DNA of 64,000 bases from Micropterix aruncella (GCA_944548615.1 OX155957.1:21496035-21560034), one strand, 5' to 3'. Positions 39,058 through 50,372 are shown, numbered from the stretch's first letter. Numbers and translations are program-made. Notes: generated from the sequence alone by a model not told the origin.

Positions 39058-39695
39058 TGGGCCCATGCTGGGTTGGCCACGAAGACCCATTCTGTTCAGG
39101 GTCGGTCACACTTACGGATCAACACCCATCCGACGGCCTCCACGCATGAGGTGCGAACCTGGGTAGGACTCTGGCCTTGGTCAGTTTCCCCTGGGAATCA
39201 AACCTCTGGCGCTCCTGGACGGTCTGCGCACCGTGCGGCGAAAGCCAATCGATTGTGCACTCCGGGTTGGGTTGTCGACTACAGCGGGCGAGCCCGTCAC
39301 CACAGGAAGTTTTAACGATTAGTAGTTCTATCTCCCTGGAGTGAGCGTAGAAGACGTGGGACAAAACAGTCCACCATCTAGCTACGCCACAACCCGTTAG
39401 AGACCAACGCCAACGACTAATCGTTAAAACTTCCTGTGGTGACGGGCTCGCCCGCTGTAGTCGACAACCCAAGTTGTTAGTCAGAGTGAACAGTCGATTG
39501 GCTTACGCCGCACGGTGGGCAGACAGTCCAGGAGCGCTAGAAGGTTGATTCCTAGGGGAAACTGACCATAAGGCCAGAGTCCTACCCAGGCTCGCACTTC
39601 ATACGTGGAGGCCGTCGCGTAGGTGTTGATTCGTGAGTGTGACCAACCCTGAACAGAATGGGTCTTCGTGGCCAACTCAGCAAGGGCCCATTAAC
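39058..39695. repeat. Composite palindrome of GC-rich V and U ends
   Basis: Order: V in R orientation (39058-39262), U start forward (39271-39411), U end reversed (39412-39468), V in F orientation (39482-39695). The outer V blocks are inverted copies of about 205 bp, and the U ends form inner arms of 57 bp starting GTTGTCGACTACAGCGGG, so almost the whole 638 bp is one imperfect palindrome centred near 39375. Confidence 0.8.
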
Positions 39696-39699
39696 TCCC

Positions 39700-40630
39700 T
39701 TGAAAGAAAAAAACACAGACGAAACTAACGTTTCTGAAGTTCTTTACAGAAACCGAATTCAATTCGCTCATGCTTCACCAGGCTGCGCGGGTGCAGCCTA
39801 GCAAAAAAAGATAAACAAGCAGTTTGCCGATCCTCGCCTAGATTACAAGTAATAAATTAGAACTATAATAGTCGTCGCCCGTCTACAATCACCTATTGTG
39901 CTTGCTTATCTAAACTTTGTGCCGATGCCGCATGCTGGTTAGTTGCTGGTTCCGCGAAACGGCCGACGTTTTTTTTGTCTTTCTTTTTTCTCCCTTCCCG
40001 CTCGCAGCGAAGGGCAATTCGTTATCGAAATATTTATTGTATGTTATGTGTTGTTTGGAAGGGAGCGGGGCGCCCGGTGAGCGCAATTGGCGCAGCCCAG
40101 CGACCCCCCGCCTCCATAAATCCGCAATAAGCCGAGCAAAAAATAACGTACGAGTACCTATTGCGTTTAGGAATGCAATCCGAAGCTGCATTCCTTCAGG
40201 GCGCCTTCTTTACTTTATAAATAGTAACGTCCGACAAGGCACCAGGGCTGGATGGAGGAACGCGCCGAGCCTCTCACACAGAGCCGGATTACCATACTCA
40301 TAGTAATAATTATTAATTCCGAAACGTCTTACACTGTGGAAACGTCATACATAAATAGTTTTTTTTTTTATTTTGAAAGTGTTGTAAACGTCTCAGAGGG
40401 GGGGGGGAGGGTTCAAAAAATCCATTTCGACCTCCCTTGAGACGATTAGGACCATTACCGGACTGAAGTATGTGTGTGTGTGTATGTGTCTTAGAGTATT
40501 TATATATACTCTAAGGTATGTGTGTATTCCTTCATGACAGCACCTAAACGCTTCATCCCATTGGGCTGAAATTTGGCATGTAGGCATTATTCGGCCATGG
40601 TAAGCCCCATGGTAAGGCCATAGTAAGCCC
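39700..40630. other. Unassigned, with short GC-rich islands
   Basis: Includes a GC-rich block at 40060-40120 and a poly-G run near 40396-40406. A small inverted repeat CTTAGAGTAT/ATACTCTAAG lies at 40488-40513. Open frames 39917-40303 (+) and 40191-39910 (-) have no recognisable domain. Confidence 0.3.
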
Positions 40631-40631
40631 C

Positions 40632-40670
40632 CGACCTGGCCACGGCGGCCTGGCCGCCGTGGCCAGGTCG
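40632..40670. repeat. Perfect 39-bp GC palindrome
   Basis: The left arm CGACCTGGCCACGGCGGCC (40632-40650) and its exact reverse complement (40652-40670) are separated by one T. A 19-bp uninterrupted GC-rich inverted repeat is very unusual in this AT-rich region. Confidence 0.9.
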
Positions 40671-40739
40671 CAAGTGCGCGCCGGAGCTAAGAGTAAAAAA
40701 AAATTAGTTCTAATCAGTCCAACATAGGGCGCGGTACTT

Positions 40740-41330
40740 CAATCTCGAAACATTACAGTTAGAGACTTGAAATTCGGCACACAGATGCCTTGTTGGACCG
40801 AAATCACGTTGTGAAATATCTGTAAATTTTGGTTGAAATATCTCATATACAAGCGACGCAAATGTGTAATATGTAAAGTCCACCATATTTCACAAAATAC
40901 TACTTCATTTTTGGAAAAATACCGTTTTAATACCACGGAAAATACTACAAATATACTACATATTGGCGCGCGGGGGGTTGGTTAGGTTGGCGCTGGGGAA
41001 GGGGGAGGAGGGTTGGCGGGGGCCTGTCTACTTGTCGGGAAAGTCTTGGGAGTGTCAACAGATTTTTTTGAATCATCTAGGAATATGGAAGGGATGGAAA
41101 TTGGAAGGGGTCTGTCAGATTTCGAAATTTCGCAAGGGGTCTGTGATTATAAAAAGGTCCCCTATCTTAAGGGGTCCGTGAATGGTACATTTATTAGATC
41201 ATCGAGCACCCATCATCTTAACCTAAATAACCTGCTCTCAGCAGCACCAGAAGGACCAGATCTTGCCATTTTCGATGCTAACCCTCTTCGCATTTTTGAC
41301 TCTAAATTACTCATTTGCGAATAGTTTTAA
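40740..41330 (+). repeat. Dispersed repeat, opposite copy of 24.5-24.8 kb
   Basis: TTGTTGGACCGAAATCACG and GGAAAAATACCGTTTTAATA are inverted matches to 24590-24740. From 41030, TTGTCGGGAAAGTCTTGGGA matches, inverted, the 'CCAAGACTTTCCCGGCAAGTAG' block of 45.9 kb. Class unknown; no coding. Confidence 0.5.
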
Positions 41331-41349
41331 CGTTAAAGGGGTAACCGGA

Positions 41350-41925
41350 GAGACATAGGGACAAGACATTCCAAGGTCTCACTACACCAACATGGCCCTA
41401 AGAGGCACAACACCTTACCGCGAGGCACTAGGAAGTGACCTCCCTCCCCCAGCGGGCGGACCTCGCCTCCTCACTACCAGTCTGGTCGCACTTTCGAATT
41501 TTCTTGCGCGGCCTCTACCTAGTGTTAGCGGTAATTCAGTTCGAATTTATCGCGAACCGTGACGCCCCGTCTTTCACACAGGATCGGGTTGCCAACGGAT
41601 CGTTTCAAGAAGAGCAGACACCAGGTCAATACCACCAGCACCAACTCTGCATTTTAGGAAACGTATAAAACCGTTTCTAGACCCCACGGTTATTAGCCCG
41701 AGTGCACAGTCGATTGGCTGACGCCGCACGATGCGTAAATCGACCAGCAGCGCCCGAAGGTCATCCCCAGAGGAACGAATCCACCTGCCGCTACGGGGGA
41801 AACAGAGTTCTTTCCAGGTTTGACCCTCTTCTAGGAGGCTACCAGATGGGAGTCGAACCATGGGAGCCGACGAAAGATAAAGAGCAGGTCATATGGCCCA
41901 AGCTGCGCAGGAATTGTTAACTGCC
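41350..41925 (+). repeat. GC-rich U/V repeat, diverged forward copy
   Basis: Shares ACCGCGAGGCACTAGG, GCGCGGCCTCTACCT, CACACAGGATCGGGTTGCC, CCGATTGGCTGACGCCGCAC-like and GGCCCAAGCTGCGCAG blocks in family order. Confidence 0.7.
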
Positions 41926-42018
41926 TAGAACAGGTAAAAACGATTTAGATGGTAATTCTGTTATGTTGTAAAGTTTTTAGTAAATGAATAAATAAATAAC
42001 AAACAAAGCTTACCCTAA

Positions 42019-42401
42019 GAGCCCGTTCTCACTATGTCGGACCGTCTGTTTTGACGGAAACCGTCGCCCGGAGATAGGTGTTCACATATAGACCGATCCG
42101 TCAAAAAAATCGGCCAAACCGTCGAGGTCAGACCTCCATTCTGACAAGTGCGGACCCCGAAACGATGCCTGCTGGAAGAGAGATGTATGTACGCGGGGCG
42201 TGCGGGGGCCTATCGACACGTGCTATTTATCGGTCCGCTCGCTCACATTACGAAGGTCCGGGCGTTTAGACGGCGCTTCGCAGTGATAAACCGTCCGTTC
42301 AAAACCTCGGGTCCCTTTTTTTTACCCGGATCCGTCTAAATGTGAACAGCTTCATATAAATTGTTCAGCTACTGGCACTTCTGTCCAGTGGGAACGGGCT
42401 C
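42019..42401. mobile_element. PIF/Harbinger-like MITE
   Basis: Terminal inverted repeats GAGCCCGTTCTCACT and, inverted, GAGCCCGTTCCCACT (14 of 15), flanked on both sides by TAA (42016-42018 and 42402-42404). A 3-bp TAA/TWA duplication with G-starting TIRs is the PIF/Harbinger hallmark. 383 bp, no transposase. Confidence 0.85.
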
Positions 42402-42435
42402 TAACACTTCTTACTGCTGTAATACTTCCGATATA

Positions 42436-42657
42436 TCCTACTACTATATAAACGCGAAAGTTTGTAAGAATGTATGTATGGATGTTTGTTACTCTTTCAC
42501 GCAAAAACTATTGAATGGATTTTGATGAAACTTTACAATAATATAGCTTACACATCAGAATAACACATAGGCTATAATTTATAAAGATATATAGTTTTCT
42601 ATCATCATTATCACAATCTTCCATTACCACGCGGGTGAAACCGCGGGGAGCATCTAG
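42436..42657 (+). mobile_element. Helitron-like non-autonomous element
   Basis: Start TCCTACTACTATATAAACGCG, end CGCGGGTGAAACCGCGGGGA then CATCTAG. Same family as 29878-30096, with an intact GC hairpin. Confidence 0.85.
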
Positions 42658-42664
42658 TTATAAA

Positions 42665-43040
42665 ATAAAATAATAAATTTTCGCCTGCTTCGCCTAGTTC
42701 GCCCCTGTATCGCGTCATCTATCGAAGGCAGGGGTGTCCAAGTTACAAGTCGCGTCCGATATGTCACCGCGGGGCCGCAGCAGATTGCTGCCGGATCAAT
42801 CGTTTCGACGCAAGTCGCCAATGTTGTGACACTTCTGACGAGTTCCTCCCGCCTGACTGTTATGTGGCTTAGCTGTAAAACAAACCACCGACCTACACTA
42901 ATTTTGCAATTGCATTGGTTACCGTAACTTAATGCGGTCTAATGTCTAGCTGCCGTTAGGCCTCATTTACGGATGCTACTCGGTGGGTGCCATTTCACAT
43001 ATTTCTTCTGATGTGGTTAATTGTATATAACTGAACAACT
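42665..43040. other. No feature recognised
   Basis: Unassigned sequence between a Helitron and a GC-rich repeat. Confidence 0.35.
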
Positions 43041-43045
43041 AGAGC

Positions 43046-43600
43046 TGTCGACTACAACGGGCGAACCCGTCACCTGAGGGAGTTTTAACGATATTAGATC
43101 GTTCTGTCTCCCGTGAGGTAAGCATAAAAGACTTGGGACGAAAACAGTCCACTGTCTAGTTACGTCAAAGGCCAACGCCTTAAGGCGAGGCACGGGAAAA
43201 GGTAACCAGCGAGCAGCATCGCCCCTGACTACCAGTTTGGAAGAATATCTCCGTCTGGAATTAACCATCAGGATACCTCCTACCTCCTGGCTGGTTACAG
43301 GATGGAGTTCGCTTGCGCGGTCCTCTCCCTTACGTAGCGCTGTCATGCAACCTTTGCCCGGCTGTTCACATAGTATCGGGTAGCCGATTGCTCGTTTCAA
43401 GAGCAGTTTCCGTAAGGTTAACAACTACCCCCCGCTCTATAGGAGACAGTACTGTTTCCAGGCTGCCCCTGCTATTCGATTGGCTGACGCCGCACGGTGC
43501 CAAAACCACCAAACCGTCCAGGAGGGCCCGAAGGTAGACTCCTAGGGAAGACTGGCCCGCAGGCCAGAGTCCTACCCGGGCTGGCACTTCTGCGTAAGGA
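43046..43600 (+). repeat. GC-rich U/V repeat, near full-length forward copy
   Basis: Starts CTGTCGACTACAACGGGCGA and ends in the V block with AGGCCAGAGTCCTACCCGGG. This is the best single uninterrupted forward copy and shows that U and V belong to one roughly 560-600-bp unit. Confidence 0.8.
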
Positions 43601-43602
43601 GA

Positions 43603-43712
43603 CGTTCAAGTATTACGTAACGCAATTTGGGGGGAAACCTTGTAAAACGTTACGATGCATTACAGGGGCGGGAGGGGGGTTCGAACAACGCGTTACGTAA
43701 CATTGATTTTTG
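43603..43712. repeat. GTTACGTAAC-flanked repeat
   Basis: TATTACGTAACGCAATTTGG at the left and CGCGTTACGTAACATTG at the right; short inverted TTACGTAA motifs enclose a G-rich core. Class unknown. Confidence 0.45.
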
Positions 43713-44466
43713 TTAAGAATACGATTTTAATGTGACTAAAATGTTTTATTTCAGTTAGTTTTATAAATATGTAATTTTATTTTAGGAGTTAATTAGTAAA
43801 AAAAAAACTAAAATAGGAGGAAGCATGACAAGAACAATGGTGGATGAAGACAAAAATGTATGTAAGGACAAGGCCAAGTCAGGAAAACGGCATAATTTAA
43901 TGAAAGATTAATAGTAAAAGTTTATTAGGACAAATGTGAGCCCATTTTAACATATTTTGACAAACGGATATTTTGACAAACGCGGATGATCCGCAGATGT
44001 CGATATCCGATACAGCACTATTTCATGTACAATGCCAGTGGCGTCTTACCTACAAAAAATATTGATATATTTTTTTAAAATCTTGTGGTCTAGCATCCTT
44101 ACCGGCGCCCAATGCTTGGAGTTTCCCAGAGCTCGGCCAAATGCTCGCAGTGTCATTCTTAGTTCGCGTCGAGTACGGAGAATTTGTGGCTGACGTAAGG
44201 TCGACCGATATTTCATCAGCCGCATTGTGGGAACGCCGAATCGTGCGCGACACTTTCAACATTATAATATTTTTTTGCAGCTGATGTGATTCATATTCAT
44301 TCATTCTTCTTCTTCTTTAATTATTCACATCGACGACAAGATTGTGAATGTCCCATTGGAAGACTTGCTTATTTTATTTTATTTTATTTTATTAATTTTA
44401 GGAATCTTACAGCAATCTTAGGAATAAGGCCAATTACAAGGTTCCACAAGTAAAAAAATGTGTAAG

Positions 44467-44520
44467 ACTTCTGTAAGACTTCTGTAAGACTTCTGTAAGA
44501 ATGCTTATGTGTAAGACTTC
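44467..44520 (+). repeat. 11-bp tandem repeat
   Basis: TAAGACTTCTG units, three in a row from about 44463, with a further unit after a short interruption. Confidence 0.75.
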
Positions 44521-44675
44521 TAACTTTTGATAAATATCTATAAACCTACTGTTTTGAATCTTTTAACAATCCATGTTACCAAACAAAAACTTGTGTAGCG
44601 CCCTAGCATTTAAGGTAAATATACTGGGTGTGATTTCTTGTCATCAAGAAATAAGATCCCTTTAATAAATTTAGA

Positions 44676-45085
44676 CTCTTTATTAGACGACTGTCCAACA
44701 AAAAAGAGTGTAAAGTGTTAAGGGTTAATCTTTCTATATTCGACCATAACTTCTAAACGCTTGAACCGATTTAAAAGTTTGACATACTATCGTTATGTCA
44801 TCGTTATGTCATCCTGAGTGTCGTATCGTAATATGTCCTTATATGTCCAAATAATAAGTACTTAAGTAGTTGTCTATATTATGTCAATAAATTCACATAA
44901 ATATATCGTGTTAAGTGTCAAATGAAAGGTCTGATTGAGTACATTTCGGAAATTTGGATAAATACATAAAACTAAAATGTTTCATAAAAAAAAACGTCAA
45001 AAATAATTATAAATACAATAGCTCACTTTATGTAAAGGCAGTCGTGTGTTTTTTAATTCTTTTTTAATATTTTTTACTTGTAACC
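44676..45085 (+). repeat. Dispersed repeat copy D (ACACGACTG family)
   Basis: GACGACTGTCCAACAAAAAA at 44686 to TGTAAAGGCAGTCGTGTG at 45048; interior matches copies B and C closely. Confidence 0.75.
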
Positions 45086-45089
45086 TATT

Positions 45090-46390
45090 TGTTAATAACT
45101 TTTCACTTTGTGTGACATTATTATGGAATACATACATACAGCCAGTGTAAACAAAGCACTAGCCAGACTGTATCTTCACCTTCACTCCTTAGGTCACAGC
45201 AAATTTTCCTATCTAATCTTGCTACAGCTTTACACGTCAAGCTTTCCTTTCTGCGAAAGAATCTATTACCACATCAAATAATAATTATAGCGATACGTTT
45301 GAAAGACTAGTTAGTAAAAAAAAGCGAACGCGAATTATTCGCACACCTAATCAGCCACCTAACTATCGACCGTCGCTTGACGTTCGGCTCCGCCCGTGTA
45401 CCCCTGTCCCGTTCTATTTGTGGGGAGGAATTTTTCTAGATGCGACGGGAATTGCCCTGGCAGAGACATCACACCATGCGCACGCGTTTAAAAATCAACT
45501 TAGGATTCAATGACTGAAGCAATTTTTTCAAACCGTGATTTTGGCGCCCCATTAAACTGCCACCTGGGGCAGATACCCCGTTTTGCAGATACCCCTCCCC
45601 CCACCCCCCTAGATCCGAGGCTACATGTTGCACACCAAGTTGACATTCAAATAACAATAGTAATAGGATAGAAGGACATCACCAAAGCCAGTGCCGAAAA
45701 ACGAACGTCATGTTCCGGATGTTCAAGTATCATAGAAATTGCAGTCAGGCAGTGGGATAATTAAATGCCAAAAAAATATTACTTTTAAAGTCATCATTAT
45801 AAAATTGAAAATGCAAATAGCGGAATTGAAAATGCAATATCAATCTTCGCGGCAACTTCCCTTGAGCAAAAATTGTACATATTTTTTAAAAATCGATTGT
45901 GTCATCCCCAAGACTTTCCCGGCAAGTAGCCAAGGACCGATTTCATTTCAATAATAATTTCATGGATAAAATCGATGAGTGCCCTGTCTCGGCCGGCAGA
46001 CGAACCCGATTGGGTTCTATCACAATCACCTCGGGCGGTGCGGTTCGTTTCTCGACTAAGAGCGCGGTCGGGTCAAGCGCCAACAAATGCCGTTCATATT
46101 TGATCAAAATATATGGCGTAATTTAAATATTAGTGTAGCTTGTATAGTATGAGATATTCCAACCGAAATCTCACAATGTGATTTCGGCCCAACAAGGTAT
46201 CTTGTGTACCAAATTTCAAGTCTAGTGCAATAGCAGACACACAGACACACAGACAAACTCCCACCGGGGAATGGTCTTAATCGTCTCGGGGGAGCTCAAA
46301 TATAGATTTCCTTCATCACGAAAAAAACGCATTCACAATACTTTCCCTCCTCGTCGGGTGGTGAGCCTATAAAGTTAAAATAAATTGAAA
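45090..46390. other. Repeat scraps, no gene recognised
   Basis: Contains the CCCAAGACTTTCCCGGCAAG block (45907-45926), a short GGCCCAACAAGGTAT block near 46186 shared with 24.7 kb, and C-rich runs near 45590-45610. A possible RT-like stretch (VNKALARLYLHLHSL, about 45150, +) is too weak to call. Confidence 0.35.
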
Positions 46391-46404
46391 GATATCATCA
46401 TAAT

Positions 46405-46970
46405 TCTTTCCTCATAACATTTAAGAAAAAGATCCAGGACATTCTTATCAAGAACCCAATTTATTCTATTAGGGACTTTGACAGTATTGAATTTCCTAAT
46501 CATTCATGATTACTTTTATTATAATACTATATGTATTTCTTTTTCTTGACCATACATCCAATCATTTTGATAATCGGAGATGGATTATATTAATAATAAT
46601 GTATTGACTATTTCTATTGCGACATTTCTATTGATGTAATCTTATAATTGTAATAGTTCTAATTTGACTATTTTATATCTGAGTATTCGTTTTTATATTT
46701 TGACTATTTGTATTTTTCATCTATACCTACTTAGGTATTTTAGCACCTTAAATAGTTTTTTAAAGGACCTTATATTTTTATTGTAAATTTATTTAATTAT
46801 TGTTTTGTCCGTTTAAATAAAATAGTCAATCTGTATAAAAAATAATTATACCACATAAGGTATAACAAATTATCATGTAAAAAGAATTTGTCTATGCCAA
46901 GAGTAGGCATTCCTACCAACTGGTTTATTTTATAAAATAAAAAAAATAAAAATTCGTAAAATGCTGTACT
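46405..46970 (+). pseudogene. 5'-truncated CR1/L2-type LINE 3' end
   Basis: The plus frame reads FKKKIQDILIKNPIYSIRDF..IEF then a stop near 46506. This is a close match to the last 35 residues of the intact element's ORF2 (FKKVLFNGLVKNPVYDLRDLDN). The 3' UTR ends GTAGGCATTCCTACCAACTGG plus an A-rich tail at 46935-46960. Truncation leaves no active domain. Confidence 0.7.
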
Positions 46971-46974
46971 AAAA

Positions 46975-48025
46975 GTAAATTAGATACCTAATACATAGAA
47001 TTGTTTATAGATTTTTCCCATATTTTTACTCCGGATTACCGCCAAATGCACCTGCCTCCGGTAGCCAGACTGGCTTTTCTACAGTTCTGGGATATCAAGG
47101 AAAAGAAATATGATAGGTATTTTTTTTTCATAAAATTACTTGACTTTTTGACCCTCTCTCAGATTGTTACCGAAATATAAGGTCATTTTAATGCTTCAGT
47201 GCATGCTGAAAACAGCATGTTAAACGCATTTCTAAGAATATAGAACGAAATACCCCGAGTTCAACAACCTAATTCTAGATGTGTTTACGTATGCAAGCTG
47301 GATACGTTCCAGAATTCAAATATTAATTTTATTTGTCATAGTTAAAGAGTAGGCTGACCTCTTTTGCAATTTATTATATAGGGTATTCCTTCCTCTAGCC
47401 ATTGATATATGATCCCCTAGATGGGCCTTTAGCGCTCGAAAATGACCACTTCAAAACCACTACTGAAAGCCGGCCAATAGTAGTTTGGTTGCAGTCCGCT
47501 GGCAGACATCCGACCGTTTCCGGTATTAGAGCTGCCGCGAAGAATATTAGCGGGCTATTCTTTCGCATACTGCTCAATTTATTTCTCTCTCTGTCACATG
47601 ATTTACGAGCAAAGGGTGTATGGGGCCAACTTATTTGTATCTGAGGGCATATCTAGCTAATTATCGAAGCCTCTAGCTAACTAGGAAGAGTTTGTATAAG
47701 TGTCGTTATTTATCGAATATGAGTGAAATATAGGTTATGAAGTATATAGGTATGCTGAGTTGTGAGGAACAAACTACCGAAGTACTTGTCTTCCAGGCTT
47801 AAGTCAATCTTGTCCGTATCTTGTCAATATCCCGAAGCATAAGGGCCTTTTTTTGGAATACTTTTTGGACACCCTTTTTTTTGGAATACTTTTTGAAACT
47901 TCTAGTGCACTCATTAATAATGACTTACTAGGAGAAAAATAGAAGAAAAAAACACGTACTGGAAAATCTGGTTTTTCGGCTCAGAATTATTTTTTCTTAC
48001 GTACCATTTAATAGTACAAATGTAC
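46975..48025. other. No gene recognised
   Basis: Open frames 47402-47644 (+) and 47577-47395 (-) have no domain I can name. CTTTTTTTTGGAATACTTTTTG is duplicated at 47850-47898. Confidence 0.3.
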
Positions 48026-48029
48026 CCAG

Positions 48030-48520
48030 GAGGCTAGGCCAGCGCTTCGCAAATGGTGGGTCGCGACCCGGCACCGGGCCACGAAAATAAAATAAAGGGT
48101 CGCTGCATAGTATTCTTTATATTTAAACCAATCATACTTGTAAAAGAGCGCCCAGATTCATTGCCGCTCGATACTTCAGCTCTTATATAGAAACATTTGC
48201 TAGGACTGGAGATTAACCTAAAATAATATTTTCCTCTAATCATCAGCAACCAAGCGTGTATAATGATCTTATTTTCAGTTAATATAGAATCCGAGGTTTG
48301 GTTGGTGTTAAGGATTTGATTGAGGGGGTTTGGGGTTTGAGGGGAAGAGTGTGAAGGAAGGGTGGGGTTGTTGGTGGGGCCGAAGGGAGGGGGGTTAAGG
48401 GCGTTGAGCGGGGTGAGGGGAATGAAGAAGGGGTGAAGGGGAGAGGTTTCTGCTTGCCGGGAAAGTCTTGCTGTGAAACAACCGATTTTTTCCAAGATAT
48501 GGCAACCCTAGTTCTTTAGC
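48030..48520 (-). repeat. Unassigned repeat with hAT-like left end and G-rich tract
   Basis: CAGCGCTTCGCAAATGGTGG-GTCGCGACC at 48040 looks like a hAT MITE terminus. 48321-48441 is very G-rich, with runs of three or more G separated by short loops. The block ends with TTGCCGGGAAAGTCTTG, an inverted match to 45.9 kb. Confidence 0.4.
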
Positions 48521-48660
48521 GTTTGTAACTCCCTTATTTACGCTACAAAATAATTTCATTCAGCGAGACTCCTATTAGGAGACATACTATTAGGAGGTCA
48601 TATTGTGAGAGGTCATCGAGGGCGAAAGACCCGTCGCCGTTCGAATCACCAGAGATAGAT

Positions 48661-49100
48661 GACGGCGACGTCATGGGGGGCGCCAGTTTTGCATGCGGCA
48701 ATTTTGCACAAATGTCACTTTTGACAGTTCCAAATTTGTTGAGGGCAGATTTGCAGGAGGCAACCTTGCAGGCGGCAACCTTGCAGGCGGCAACCTTCAG
48801 TACAGTTTTTAAGTTTTTCTGTTAGGTTAGGTTAGGTTAGGTTTTTCTTTCCCTAAAATCGAAGTGACATTAATTACCGGCATCCTTGTAGTGGATGACT
48901 TTTATACATCAAACTAAACATTAAAAAAAATGTTTTAAGTTTTTCTGTTAGGTTAGGTTAGGTCATTTTGACATTTGCAAAACTGCCTTCTGCAAGATTG
49001 CCTTCTGCAAAACTGCCGCCTGCAAGAATGCCGTCTGCAAGATTGCCGTCTGCAAATTTGCCTTCTGCAAGTTTGATGGGACCCGACGTCATGCAGCTTG
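48661..49100. repeat. Foldback-like element with 15-bp minisatellite arms
   Basis: Left arm: TTGCAGGCGGCAACC at 48751, 48766 and 48781, with degenerate units upstream. Right arm: CTGCAA at 48975 (TTGCAA), 48990, 49005, 49020, 49035, 49050 and 49065, a strict 15-bp period in the opposite orientation. The outer ends GACGTCAT (48668) and GACGTCAT (49086) are also symmetric. The spacer carries two TTAGG runs. Drosophila FB elements likewise have arms made of short tandem repeats; relationship not shown. Confidence 0.7.
48821..48963 (+). repeat. Interstitial TTAGG telomere-like runs
   Basis: CTGTTAGGTTAGGTTAGGTT (48821-48843) and CTGTTAGGTTAGGTTAGG (48945-48963), each preceded by TTTAAGTTTTT. TTAGG is the insect telomeric repeat; runs of three to four units also arise by chance or in transposons. 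Confidence 0.6.
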
Positions 49101-49154
49101 AAAGAGACGGGGATGTTCCAAATTCAAAAATGCGATCGAGAGCGTGCAAATACG

Positions 49155-49570
49155 GATGTCGGATCGATACCTCGTCTTATGGCATGATCTCCTGATACTT
49201 AGAATCGGGTCTGAAGTAGATTTCGACAGATTTTAAAGGGGATCAGATTTTGGTTTTCTCGTAACGATTTTACAACTCAGAAAATATAAAATTACTGTTT
49301 TATATTGTTATTATTTAGTGTTGTTGCGCAGGGGGACACATTGCTGTCTCCCGCCCAATTTACTAGCTCGATACCTCCTTGTGCGACATGATCTCCTAAT
49401 ACTTCGAATCGAGTCTGCAGTAGATTTCGACGGATTTTTAAGGGGGTAGTGATTCTGGTTTCATGATTTATTTATAACCAAAAACTTTTAAACCAAAAAT
49501 GTGTTTTATTTGGTATTTACAGTTGTTGGTTAATATTTAGATTTTGCTGTCTCCCCTATTTCGCTAGCTA
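49155..49570 (+). repeat. Tandem duplication of about 205 bp
   Basis: TCGATACCTCGTCTTATGGC...AGTAGATTTCGACAGATTTT at 49163 is repeated, diverged, at 49369, each followed by TTGCTGTCTCCC. Confidence 0.7.
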
Positions 49571-49818
49571 TGTTTACTACAATTATCTAAATAATTTAAA
49601 ATTATGTCCGATTCTCTTGTACGTTTCTTCGAGTGGATGGCACAAAGCGGTCGACCGGGTTTAATTTAAGTAGCAAGTAGTGATGAGTCCAGCAGCCATC
49701 AGAATGGTCGTTTTTGCGACAAGACCTGCCACGAACGGTCATTACACAACAGGGCAAGAAACACGTCCCGTATTTGCTATGACAGACTCCCAGTACTAAG
49801 TAGGTATCTATTTATTAA

Positions 49819-50372
49819 TCTATATATATAAAGCAAAGTCGGGTTTGTTCGAACACTTATAACTCGAGAACGGATGGACCGATTTTCATGGTTTTTTATT
49901 TGTTGTATTTGTCTCCGTCCTGAATAGCAGAATAACTATTAAAACCAAAAATTGACGAAAATTTTAAATAAAAGAAAAAACATTTTCCCATACAAAATGT
50001 AAATCCGTGTTTTACGGTCAGTTGTACGTGGCATGTTTACGTGTCGGCAAATCATCCGCTTTATTTGTTCTTGCGCATGATAAGAAAAAACAAAAAATGT
50101 CGTATATCACAAGGTGCTTTAATTAACCGATTGCCTCCCATGCTGCACAATATGTAAATAGTTTAATTCATGTCTTGCTGACACGCGATTGATATACTTA
50201 ATTTTTGTATTTATATATTTCTTTTTGTGTTATTATCTTAATAAAATAGTGAACTTAGTCTTTATTTTGTATTCATTGTGTTACTTTCATAAAATCATAA
50301 ATTAAGTTCAGCTAATCTGTAACACGACATTCAATGACTGTTAGGCGGTACGAAGTTCGCCGGGTAAGCTAG
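49819..50372 (+). mobile_element. Helitron-like non-autonomous element
   Basis: Starts TCTATATATATAAAGCAAAG after an A and ends GGTAAGCTAG before a T. Hairpin GGCG-GTACGAAGTT-CGCC lies about 10 bp from the end. Internal phrase GAACGGATGGACCGATTTTC is common in such elements. Confidence 0.85.

Noticed and set aside
45130..45240. RT-like VNKALARLY segment
   Set aside because: Only about 15 residues resemble a LINE thumb region; could be chance.
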